Source: an uncultured Bacilli bacterium | GTDB lineage: Bacteria; Bacillota_I; Bacilli_A; RF39; UBA660 | DNA length: 64,000 bases | Assembly (NCBI GenBank): GCA_934162125.1 | Contig: CAKPHU010000002.1 | Coordinates: 186,001-250,000, forward strand | Direction: 5' to 3' | Part shown: positions 43,001 through 49,893 of the stretch, one piece after another | How positions within the stretch are numbered: position 1 is the first letter of the stretch | Layout: each line of letters begins with the position of its first letter | Notes under the pieces: model-generated | What the model saw: the letters and a program-made list of their open reading frames with translations, nothing else | Told to the model about the DNA's origin: nothing | The model's database searches: none | Made by a program: the position numbers and the translations under genes

Positions 43001-43143
43001 GCAGGTCCATCATAGAAAACAAAATCATCATGGCCTTTTCTATTTTCAATTGTTTTTTCTAAGATATCCATTTCATCCCATTTTTGTGAATATCTTGTTT
43101 CAACTTCATTAATTGTTCCTTGTTCTAATTTTTCAAACTTCAT
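40039..43143 (-). CDS. ileS: Isoleucine--tRNA ligase, IleS2-like
   Basis: 1034 aa, longer than Bacillus IleS (about 920). The HIGH-type site is DGPATANGMPGIHHMLAKLL and the KMSKS-type site is KMHKSRGNAISPF, both as in the eukaryote-like IleS2 group. The editing domain (TTTPWTLLANSALCVNP) and WFDSGSMPFAQYHYPF are present. A CxC...CPEC pattern (CSCGHQE and CPECGEL) in the middle may bind zinc. IleS2 enzymes are known to be less sensitive to mupirocin. It lies 12 nt after the antiporter gene and shares the Ile T-box. Confidence 0.96.
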   Translation of the reverse strand: MKFEKLEQGTINEVETRYSQKWDEMDILEKTIENRKGHDDFVFYDGPATANGMPGIHHMLAKLLKDTVCKYKAMQGYRVLRKVGWDTHGLPVEVQVEKELGFSGKSDIEKYGIKEFNQKCRESVWSNEKSFSKFTREMGQFIDLKHPYVTYDNNYIETEWWILKKMFDEGYIYEGLKIVPWCPRCGTGLASHEVAQGYKEISVNTVFVPFKAKDQDNTYYLVWTTTPWTLLANSALCVNPEEDYVKCLSKGYNFILAEKLVDKVLGEGYEVVERYKGRDLEGREYEQLLPMLEVPKDKKAFVVTCADYVTMEDGTGVVHIAPAFGQDDYEVGLKYNLAMLNPVGEDGCYTEGPWKGRLVVDPELELEIVKYLAHEDKLFKKQKMNHDYPHCWRCKTPLVYYSKPSLYIKTTAKKDEIIEQNNKVCWHPEFVGEKRFGNWLENMVDWAISRDRYWGTPIPLWKCSCGHQEMIGSRKELCEKAVEDITEDIELHRPYVDDIHIKCPECGELMHRVKDVIDCWFDSGSMPFAQYHYPFENKELWESQYPADFICEGIDQTRGWFYSLLVVSVFVTGQTPYKNVLVNDLLLDKYGQKMHKSRGNAISPFEVMEKYGADTVRFYMLYASPVWTPLKFDEDGLKEIYSKYISTFKNAYSFFEMYANADNIDPREYNIPVKDRELIDRWLISKLNDLIEKVNEAYQEYDLNKAARAIVPFLNDDLSNWYIRSNRRRFWDSELTESKKAVYLTTYEVLVALCKLCAPMTPFITEEIFTKLTGKESVHLEDFPVENTDLVDSSVEERMDLVRDVCSLGRFAREEANIKVRQPISSLILPKSDEMIIGDLLPIITEELNVKKVEFKDDMSEYLEYIVKPNFKVLGKTLGPKIKLLQEALAKLSSNEVTKLTEKGSITIKLGDEDFELTNEMVLVSLKQKEGYASTSNNKTCVVLNTELTEDLILEGLAREFVRKVQSLRKDADFVITDHIKVYYKGTKAVHEMFDKYRDYVMGEVLGDELIEDESLTDECELNDEKACIKVERV

Positions 43144-43155
43144 ACTTACTTCCTC

Positions 43156-44106
43156 CTAACCAAACATAACATAACCATAGTAGACTACAAATACTAATAA
43201 GAAACATATTCCTTCACGTCTACTAATTTTATAATCATTTCTTGAAAATACAAACAACATTAAAGCTGTCGCTATCATTACTATTAAATCAACATAACTA
43301 AATGCTATTGTACCAATACCACCAAGTAACGCAACTGGTAAACCAATAACTATACCTATGTTAAAGATATTACTACCAACTACATTTCCTATCGCAATAT
43401 CGTATTCTCCTTTTTTAGTTGCTGTAACTGATGTTACTAATTCTGGTAAACTAGTTCCAAGAGCTATAATTGTCAAACTAATTATTCTTTCACTAATTCC
43501 AATTGCTTTTGCTAAAGCTGATGCAGAATCAACTACAAAGTTACTACCTATTATAATTGATATAAGTCCAACTAAAGTAAACATAATAGCTTTAAATAAT
43601 GGCATTACTTCCTTATCTTTTTCTTCTTCTACTTTATTACGCATCAACGTAATTAAATAATATATAAATACTAAAAAGAAAAGTATTAAGACAATTCCAT
43701 CTCCTCTAGTAAAACTATTAGTAAGTTTCTTATCAAATATATTATCTGATAACAATACTGCAAATAAACTTGTAATTAATAAAGTAATTGGTAATTCTTT
43801 CTTTACTGTATTATTTTTAACTACTAGTGGATGAATAATTGCTGAAACACCTAAGATAAGTAAAATATTTAAAATATTACTACCTATAACATTACCAAGT
43901 ACTATATCTCCTGAATTAGAAAGCAATCCTTTAACACTAACTGCAAATTCAGGAGCACTAGTTCCAAATGCTACAATTGTAAGACCAATTAACATTTTAG
44001 AAACCTTAAAATTTAATGCCACATTTGATGCTCCATCTACAAACAGATCTGCACCCTTAATTAGTACTACAAAACCTACTACTAATAAAATAATATCTAC
44101 TAACAT
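43156..44106 (-). CDS. CaCA-family Na+/Ca2+ antiporter-like protein (YrbG type)
   Basis: 316 aa from ATG 44106 (a longer start would lie inside GAGGAGG). Ten or so TM helices in two inverted halves. The alpha repeats are GTSAPEFAVSVKG with GNVIGSNILNILLILG, and GTSLPELVTSVTATKKG with GNVVGSNIFNIGIVIG. A charged cytoplasmic loop (about 155-170) separates the halves. It exchanges Ca2+ or Na+/K+ across the membrane. It is unusual as the first gene of a transcript controlled by an isoleucine T-box, with ileS after it. Confidence 0.9.
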   Translation of the reverse strand: MLVDIILLVVGFVVLIKGADLFVDGASNVALNFKVSKMLIGLTIVAFGTSAPEFAVSVKGLLSNSGDIVLGNVIGSNILNILLILGVSAIIHPLVVKNNTVKKELPITLLITSLFAVLLSDNIFDKKLTNSFTRGDGIVLILFFLVFIYYLITLMRNKVEEEKDKEVMPLFKAIMFTLVGLISIIIGSNFVVDSASALAKAIGISERIISLTIIALGTSLPELVTSVTATKKGEYDIAIGNVVGSNIFNIGIVIGLPVALLGGIGTIAFSYVDLIVMIATALMLFVFSRNDYKISRREGICFLLVFVVYYGYVMFG

Positions 44107-44125
44107 AAATCCTCCTCTCAAAAAT

Positions 44126-44343
44126 AAAAAAACTACTCATCCAATAAGGACGAATAGTTCGTGGTACCACCTTAATTCACCAATTTAAAAATCAGTGCAC
44201 TTGATACTATAACGCGTTACCGTATTTATCTTATCCATAAATCGCAACTTGAAAGTGATCTAAATATTAACTTCAAACTCATTTTCACCTAACCATGAGC
44301 TCTCTACCTATCCATTAATATTTCGTCTTTCGCTCTTGCTTTC
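44126..44343 (-). promoter_or_regulatory. T-box leader (tRNA-Ile responsive) of antiporter-ileS
   Basis: AAGGTGGTACCACG (44173-44160) with CGTCCTT. An 11-bp terminator stem ACTATTCGTCC/GGATGAGTAGT and seven Ts lie at 44132-44126. Stem I pairs AAATATTAA with TTAATATTT around an internal loop AGATCA that holds specifier ATC (44259-44257), an Ile codon. The TGGT bulge matches discriminator A73 of tRNA-Ile. The distal loop GGTTAGGTGAAAA is normal. Confidence 0.9.
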
Positions 44344-44349
44344 CAAATC

Positions 44350-44378
44350 ACTATAACACATTTTATAAAAGTTGACAA
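44350..44378 (-). promoter_or_regulatory. Sigma-A promoter of Ile T-box operon
   Basis: TTGTCA (44378-44373), 17-bp spacer, TATAGT (44355-44350). Confidence 0.78.
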
Positions 44379-44396
44379 CCACTTTTTTCTGACATT

Positions 44397-44801
44397 TTAT
44401 CTAATCTTACTTAAGTCACCATTTATAACAACTGGATTAAATCCAATAATTTCATCTTTTAATAATCCCTCTGGAATATCATTAATCATATAGATTTTCT
44501 TTTCTAATCTAAAAGCATCATACATCTCTAAAAATGTTGCTCCTCCAATATAATTATCTACTCCATTTTTTGTATAGTTAAGAACCAAAACTGCATCAAC
44601 CTTAGAAATAACTTCTTCACTATGCTTAATCATGCTAGCCTTCCATCTACCATGTTCACTAGTACCTCTAAACTTAGCTTCGGTCTCCGGATGATCATAA
44701 CAATTAGGTAAAGTTATAATATGACCAGCACCCTCTAAATAATCTTTTATCTCAGGAATTCTATCATAAAAAGCCTTACTACAAATAATAAATATCTTCA
44801 T
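44397..44801 (-). CDS. Nucleoside 2-deoxyribosyltransferase-like fold protein
   Basis: 134 aa. MKIFIICSKAFYDRIPEIKD at the start, a central SKVDAVLVLNYTKNGVDNYI and GGATFLEMYDAFRLEKKIYM follow the pattern of the NDT/DUF4406-like fold, where a Gly-rich loop and a Glu after it (ATFLE) bind the ribosyl group. The substrate is unknown and it could equally be a nucleotide-binding relative without transferase activity. GGTGATTAAGT precedes the ATG. Confidence 0.6.
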   Translation of the reverse strand: MKIFIICSKAFYDRIPEIKDYLEGAGHIITLPNCYDHPETEAKFRGTSEHGRWKASMIKHSEEVISKVDAVLVLNYTKNGVDNYIGGATFLEMYDAFRLEKKIYMINDIPEGLLKDEIIGFNPVVINGDLSKIR

Positions 44802-44877
44802 ACTTAATCACCACTTAAATAGTATCATAAACAAAAAAGAGACTCAAGTCAAATACTTAAATCCCTAATTACAATAT

Positions 44878-46245
44878 TTATCCAATTCTAAAAGCTGGTG
44901 AAACACCAATTTTACTATTAGCACGTTCGTTATACCAGTTACCCTTATCAGTTACATAACAGAAACGAATATCACCATGAGAATAAACAGCACGGAGCCA
45001 CCACCATGAACTTGAACCATTTAGTTGTTTAATAGCCTTAGAAAAACTATTTGTTGTAACTCCTGTATAATAATCTAACTGTCTAGTGTTATCTCTTGCT
45101 GTATCATACTCAATAATATTTGATGTTCCTTGTGCCCATATTTCGGCAGTAGACAATAAATACAATTTATCTATTGAAGTAAAATTAGCTGAATCATTAC
45201 CTCCATGTCCTGATACTGCTTTTGTATCTATTATGATACTTTGTAAATTTGATGGTAAAGCATTATAAACATCACTATTTAAGTATGATCTCATAGTAGT
45301 TACTGGCCAACCCCCATCGCTTGTCTCAATAGAATTCATATTATACTTCGTAATTATATCTGCAAATTCTAATACAAAGCCACAGGCTGTTTGAGAAAAA
45401 CCTTCTTGACTACATTCTGCTGGAGTTGAAGTATTTGCTATTCGTAGTGTATGCTTTCCTAGACTACCCAAGTCAACTTCTTTAGTATCACCAACAGTAT
45501 ATATTCCATTATATGCACCACTCTTTACAGCTGCCCCTATAGTTGACCAATCATCTTCCGCAAAACTTTTAGGTGTAACCTCTTCTGAACCATTTACTTG
45601 TGCAGAACTTGTCTCATCTATACATAAGCCAGTTATATTTTTTACAGGTCCTACATTTGTACATTTATAAATTCTAGAATTTCCAGAAGTAACAGCTGAA
45701 CAATCTAAACTGCCATTATCTAACGTTAATTCTACTTTTTTCTTGTCTGTATCTGATATATCTACCTTAACATTACCTCTTTTTAAATCATCAGATGAAA
45801 TAGTATTATCATCTAACACTGCATGAACTCCATCACTTAAACCTACATAAAAAGTAGTCTTTCTTTGCGGTTCACCATTATTATCAATTATTGTCTCAAC
45901 ATGAACTCTTACATAACCGTTTACATCTCTATTTCCCCACGAAGACTTCCCACCTTGACCAATTAATTCTGGCAAACTAGATCTAGCAGAATCTTTTGTA
46001 TTGATCAAAATATAATAATCTCCATCATCAACAGCAGTAGCACTCATGCCTTCACAAGTCAAAGAATCAGCTGTCCACAATGCCTTTGCAGCATTTGCAT
46101 AGGATCTCGCTGTATTTACAAAAGAATCTTTTCTAACGTTTTCAATTATTCTACTAACTGCAGGTATCGCAATCATCATTAAGATTCCCATTATAACTAT
46201 AACTGCCAACAACTCAACCAAAGTAAACCCTTTTCTATTTTTCAT
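44878..46245 (-). CDS. Prepilin-like protein fused to a DUF6273-type C-terminal domain
   Basis: 455 aa from ATG 46245; AGGAGAAG upstream rules against the in-frame GTG at 46254. The N-terminal class III signal is KNRKGFTLVELLAVIVIMGI (cut after Gly, Glu5 present), followed by the long pilin helix. The middle (about 80-245) is beta-rich with Cys pairs. The last about 200 residues end in SSWWWLRAVYSHGDIRFCYV and GVSPAFRIG, the W-LR...GVxPAFR signature of DUF6273. This points to a large pilus- or surface-tip subunit with a possible ligand-binding head. It is inserted between divIVA and ileS, and shares promoter element and signal type with the prepilin at 1-914. Confidence 0.82.
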   Translation of the reverse strand: MKNRKGFTLVELLAVIVIMGILMMIAIPAVSRIIENVRKDSFVNTARSYANAAKALWTADSLTCEGMSATAVDDGDYYILINTKDSARSSLPELIGQGGKSSWGNRDVNGYVRVHVETIIDNNGEPQRKTTFYVGLSDGVHAVLDDNTISSDDLKRGNVKVDISDTDKKKVELTLDNGSLDCSAVTSGNSRIYKCTNVGPVKNITGLCIDETSSAQVNGSEEVTPKSFAEDDWSTIGAAVKSGAYNGIYTVGDTKEVDLGSLGKHTLRIANTSTPAECSQEGFSQTACGFVLEFADIITKYNMNSIETSDGGWPVTTMRSYLNSDVYNALPSNLQSIIIDTKAVSGHGGNDSANFTSIDKLYLLSTAEIWAQGTSNIIEYDTARDNTRQLDYYTGVTTNSFSKAIKQLNGSSSWWWLRAVYSHGDIRFCYVTDKGNWYNERANSKIGVSPAFRIG

Positions 46246-46278
46246 ATTATACACTTCTCCTACCTTACTATTACCTTA

Positions 46279-46288
46279 ATTCTAACAT
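46279..46288 (-). promoter_or_regulatory. Extended -10 promoter element of second prepilin gene
   Basis: ATGTTAGAAT, identical to the element upstream of the prepilin gene at 1-914. It lies 33 nt before the start. Confidence 0.4.
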
Positions 46289-46315
46289 ACAAAATATAAA
46301 ATTAAAATTCCCTAT

Positions 46316-46353
46316 ACACAAAAAAATCAAGTTCATTCTGTAAAACTTAATTT
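46316..46353 (-). terminator. Rho-independent terminator after divIVA
   Basis: AAATTAAGTT and AACTTGATTT (46353-46324, one G-U) with a 10-nt loop, then seven Ts. It overlaps the divIVA stop. Confidence 0.72.
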
Positions 46354-46811
46354 TCTTCTTCAACTTTCTTATTATCTCCGGGATTTAACTCTAAATTATC
46401 AATTTCTTCCACAACAGCCATCTGCTGTTCCATAATAATTTTTAGTTTTCTCTTAAAAATCTTAATATTTTTTTCTAAAAGATCGGCATTATTTTCTATT
46501 CTTTCAGCTCTAAGAAGTGCTTCATTTACAATTCTACTCGCATTATTCTTAGCTTCTTCTACTATTACCTTAGCCTCATTTCTCGCTACATCTTTGATAT
46601 TATCTCCAACCTCTTCTGCTCGAACTACTGTAATCTTTAAAGCCTCTTCCATTCTTTTATAATGCTCTATTTCATTCTTTAGCCTATCTATTTCTTCTCC
46701 CTGTTGCCTACATCTAGTAATAATGCTTTCTGTCTGAGTGATCACATCACTTATAAACTGATTTACTTCACTACGTTTATACCCATTAGGCTCATAATTA
46801 AATTTTTCCAC
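46347..46811 (-). CDS. divIVA: Cell division protein DivIVA
   Basis: 154 aa with GTG start (46811), since the first in-frame GTG lies inside the ribosome-binding site GGGGTG. The N-terminal lipid-binding region is KFNYEPNGYKRSEVNQFISD, followed by two long coiled-coil stretches (about 28-60 and 70-140). It marks negatively curved membrane and organises division site or pole proteins. It lies next to sepF, as in Bacillus, but ylmG and ylmH are missing between them. Confidence 0.92.
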   Translation of the reverse strand: MEKFNYEPNGYKRSEVNQFISDVITQTESIITRCRQQGEEIDRLKNEIEHYKRMEEALKITVVRAEEVGDNIKDVARNEAKVIVEEAKNNASRIVNEALLRAERIENNADLLEKNIKIFKRKLKIIMEQQMAVVEEIDNLELNPGDNKKVEEEN

Positions 46812-46839
46812 TATGATCACCCCAGAAAAAATCTACTCT

Positions 46840-47286
46840 TTAAAAGAAATCGTCTTCATCACTATCTTCTTTATCTTTTTTAGCCTTTACACTTTTATTA
46901 GCACTAGGAGCATTATTTGCTTCTTCACTAATCTTACCAGCAACTTTAACATTATTAGGAGTACATAAGAAAATACCTCCTCCTAATTTTTGTAATTCTC
47001 CACCAATCGCATAAATAGTACCTGATAAGAAATCAACTATTCTCTTTGCTTGATCTGGTGTTACTCTTTTTAAATTAACCACAACGGCACTACGCTGTTT
47101 TAAATAATCTGCTATTTGTTGACTTTCAGAATATGCTCTAGGTTCTAAAAGCATCATTTTACTATTAGCCATACCATTCTCAACATGATACTCTTCTTTA
47201 GATACAGAATAAAACTCCTCTTCTGGTGTTACTTCTTCTTCATTATCTCCATCAGACCATATCTTTTTTAATTTACTTAAAGCCAT
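46840..47286 (-). CDS. sepF: Cell division protein SepF
   Basis: 148 aa from ATG 47286 (GGAGG 8 nt upstream). An N-terminal amphipathic start (MALSKLKKIW) is followed by an acidic linker and the SepF core: MMLLEPRAYSESQQIADYLK, SAVVVNLKRVTPDQAKRIVD, FLSGTIYAIGGELQKLGGGIFL. An acidic tail ends in DEDDFF. SepF tethers and bundles FtsZ at the membrane. It lies 28 nt before divIVA. Confidence 0.94.
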   Translation of the reverse strand: MALSKLKKIWSDGDNEEEVTPEEEFYSVSKEEYHVENGMANSKMMLLEPRAYSESQQIADYLKQRSAVVVNLKRVTPDQAKRIVDFLSGTIYAIGGELQKLGGGIFLCTPNNVKVAGKISEEANNAPSANKSVKAKKDKEDSDEDDFF

Positions 47287-47362
47287 AAATATAACCTCCA
47301 TTATAATATGTTATATACAACACAATTCTATCACAAAACTAGAAAAAGACCAACTCTTTCTT

Positions 47363-49207
47363 TTAATTATTTAAATTACCACCCAAAGTAATAAATGGAT
47401 TAACCATACTTGGAGCCTCTTGTTTTACTGGTGGTCTATATGTTTCTATCTCTTTATACCATACAGTACTAATATCAACATTATTACTTAATGGTTCTGG
47501 ATCAGGTTTCTCTACATAAAGAGAAACTGGTACTTTAAAAGCATTACCAAAAGCCATACAGTTACCTGGTTTCAAACTCTTCAATTGTTGAACTATCTCT
47601 GCTGAAATGTTTGGTACCATATTTCTAATATAATCTAAATCATTTGGATGTAGTGTACGTAAAATTATAAAATTAGTACATTGTGAAACACAAGTATCAG
47701 ATAGTTCACTAGGACGTTGTGTAATAAGTCCTAAGAAAATACCATATTTACGTCCCTCTTTTGCAATTCTCTCAAATATATTATATCCAAGTAAATCCAT
47801 ATCTCTGTCTTTAACAACATATCTATGAGCCTCTTCAATAATAACATGGAATGCTCTACTACCACGAGGAGTAATACTTGATGCTACATCAAATAACATT
47901 CTTGAAATAATCTTTGTAATTACCTTAGCCATTCTATCATCAACATAATTAATATTAAAATTAACTATTTGACACTTAGAACCATCTGCTTTTCTAAGTA
48001 AAGATTCAACATAATCTCTCTTACCACAGAAACCATCATAAGTAAAATATTCTTTATAAGGACTATTAACTAAAGTATGTAATCTTACACTTAAAATGTT
48101 AGCGTAATCAAATACTTTTTCACTCTTTAAAATACCTTCATTAATAAGTGCAAAATCCATAGCTAACTCTAAATCAGAAAGACTATAATATGGATTTAAA
48201 TCTTCTGTAGCAATTGCTGCGTCTGTTTCCATTATAAATCCTCTTATAAATTCTACTACAAGTTCCATCTCTTGCATCTTACCAGTTTTATCTATATATA
48301 AACATTGTTTTAAAGTTCTAACATATCCAGGTTGAACAATCTGACTTTCTAGATGTAACTCTGGTGTATTAAATTTTGTAAGAACTGCTGTTACTTGATC
48401 TCGTATCTTAGTTGAATCATTACCACTAAGTAAAATGTCTTGAACAGCTCTAGCAATTATATCATTTTTTCTTTTAACTACATTATCACTAGTACCGGTA
48501 AGTATAGGTACTAAACTTAAAGTCTTCTCAATAATTGGTAACTGAGTAGGATTAGTTGCATCTAACAATAAAGCTAAGTCATCAACATCTAAAAGCCATA
48601 CTGGTATATGTACTAAATTAGCTCTATCTTCAGTATTAGTAGTTAAATATTTATAATTAAGTTGTGGATTATATTGATGAAGATTCTGGAAAGCATTATT
48701 GTACTCTCCAAAAGCATCAAAGAAAAAGAAATTAGCATTTATTGGAGCTTTTGGATTCATAAATAGTTTTTGTACAATAGAAGCAACTGTACAACTTTTA
48801 CCAGCTCCACTATTTCCTAATACTGAGAAATGATTACTAAAGAAATCATTAATATTAACATTAATTCTATATCCATCATAGATGTTACTAACACCAATAT
48901 TAGTTTCCCCATCATCAACATTTTGACTACCTAACATTAATTCAAGTTCTTCTAATGTTACAAGTCTAATATTAGCTCTAAAAGAAGGTCTCTTTGCAGA
49001 ACCAGGTACAAATGAATCTTTTGTAACTTCTCCAACGACAACAACTAGCATTTCTATTTGATTAACACTAACAATTTCTCCTACTATTCTCTTATCTGCA
49101 TCTTCAAAAACAACATGAAGTCCAACTAGATTAGGCTGTTTATTGATGTCAATTGCAAGTTTTATTTTCACATGGTTATCGATAATTTCAATGACACTAC
49201 CTATCAT
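47363..49207 (-). CDS. HerA-like/FtsK-type ATPase (DUF87)
   Basis: 614 aa from ATG 49207 with GAGGGTG upstream. The N-terminal beta-barrel HAS domain (about 1-95) is followed by Walker A GNSGAGKSCT, a long helical insert (about 190-330), Walker B FHVIIEEAHRYV and the sensor segment GLITQRPSELSDTCVSQCTNFIIL with arginine-finger region. HerA hexamers translocate DNA, usually with the nuclease NurA for repair, or as part of defence pairs (Sir2-HerA, DUF4297-HerA). None of these partners is next to it. It lies 76 nt upstream of sepF. Confidence 0.85.
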   Translation of the reverse strand: MIGSVIEIIDNHVKIKLAIDINKQPNLVGLHVVFEDADKRIVGEIVSVNQIEMLVVVVGEVTKDSFVPGSAKRPSFRANIRLVTLEELELMLGSQNVDDGETNIGVSNIYDGYRINVNINDFFSNHFSVLGNSGAGKSCTVASIVQKLFMNPKAPINANFFFFDAFGEYNNAFQNLHQYNPQLNYKYLTTNTEDRANLVHIPVWLLDVDDLALLLDATNPTQLPIIEKTLSLVPILTGTSDNVVKRKNDIIARAVQDILLSGNDSTKIRDQVTAVLTKFNTPELHLESQIVQPGYVRTLKQCLYIDKTGKMQEMELVVEFIRGFIMETDAAIATEDLNPYYSLSDLELAMDFALINEGILKSEKVFDYANILSVRLHTLVNSPYKEYFTYDGFCGKRDYVESLLRKADGSKCQIVNFNINYVDDRMAKVITKIISRMLFDVASSITPRGSRAFHVIIEEAHRYVVKDRDMDLLGYNIFERIAKEGRKYGIFLGLITQRPSELSDTCVSQCTNFIILRTLHPNDLDYIRNMVPNISAEIVQQLKSLKPGNCMAFGNAFKVPVSLYVEKPDPEPLSNNVDISTVWYKEIETYRPPVKQEAPSMVNPFITLGGNLNN

Positions 49208-49250
49208 TCTATCCACCCTCTTTTACCTTATACAAAGTATAACAAAAAAA

Positions 49251-49287
49251 AACAAAAAATAAAAGAGATTATTAAATAATTTCTTTT
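49251..49287 (-). terminator. Rho-independent terminator
   Basis: AAAAGAAATTATT pairs with AATAATCTCTTTT (49287-49261, one mismatch), then TATTTTTTG. It ends the 49286-49822 lipoprotein gene. Confidence 0.72.
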
Positions 49288-49822
49288 ACTTTTCATATAA
49301 GCCATGAATCTTTTGTCTATCAATATCACTTATTGAATCAAGACTCCAAGTACCATCTTCACTCTTCGTCAAATGAAATGACATATCATACTTTACTTTA
49401 TCATCAACTTTTCCCATTTGTTCTAATTTATATTTAGTATAAGTATCATCTTCTTTAAATTCATCTAAGTGTTCATCATAATACTTTTTACTTTTACGAA
49501 TACTACTAGCGTAATCTAATACTTCAATTTCTACTTCTACTACTGCTTTGTCATCAGAAATTTCTTCATTTTTAATTTTATAAGCTAAGTTTTGATATTG
49601 TTTTTCCATTAAACCACGATAAGTACTTTTTTCTTCATCACTCATCGTTGTATCTTCTGACACAATTAAATCTAGTTGTGTTAATACTTCTGTATCCATA
49701 TTTTGATACTTACCTAGAAATTCCTCTACTTTTTTAGTTGGACTACTAACCATTGTTGTATTAGTACAACTACAACCCGTAAAAAGTAATATTCCAAATA
49801 GACATAATAGTATTTTCTTCAT
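49286..49822 (-). CDS. Lipoprotein, unknown function
   Basis: 178 aa. The signal peptide MKKILLCLFGILLFTGC has lipobox LFTGC (Cys17). The mature domain is charged and mixed helix/strand: KKVEEFLGKYQNMDTEVLTQ, DKAVVEVEIEVLDYASSIRK, DKVKYDMSFHLTKSEDGTW. This layout recalls small NTF2-like or DUF4878-like secreted domains (a helix then a curved sheet with a terminal hydrophobic strand), but it is not a firm assignment. Monocistronic with its own terminator. Confidence 0.62.
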   Translation of the reverse strand: MKKILLCLFGILLFTGCSCTNTTMVSSPTKKVEEFLGKYQNMDTEVLTQLDLIVSEDTTMSDEEKSTYRGLMEKQYQNLAYKIKNEEISDDKAVVEVEIEVLDYASSIRKSKKYYDEHLDEFKEDDTYTKYKLEQMGKVDDKVKYDMSFHLTKSEDGTWSLDSISDIDRQKIHGLYEK

Positions 49823-49867
49823 ATTTTCCTCCCATTTCTATCTTAACCATATAATTAAAAACTATAC

Positions 49868-49891
49868 AAAAAAAAGAAAGCAAACGCTTTC
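49868..49891 (-). terminator. Rho-independent terminator after asnS
   Basis: GAAAGC-GTTT-GCTTTC (49891-49876) then eight Ts. Confidence 0.87.
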
Positions 49892-49893
49892 TC

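Noticed and set aside
44878..45100. Possible variable region of a diversity-generating retroelement at the DUF6273 end
   Set aside because: The W-LR...GVSPAFR ending looks lectin-like, but no reverse transcriptase, template repeat or near-duplicate of this region is seen in the window.
47363..49207. HerA-type anti-phage defence system
   Set aside because: No Sir2, DUF4297 or other effector gene is adjacent; the neighbours are a lipoprotein gene and sepF.
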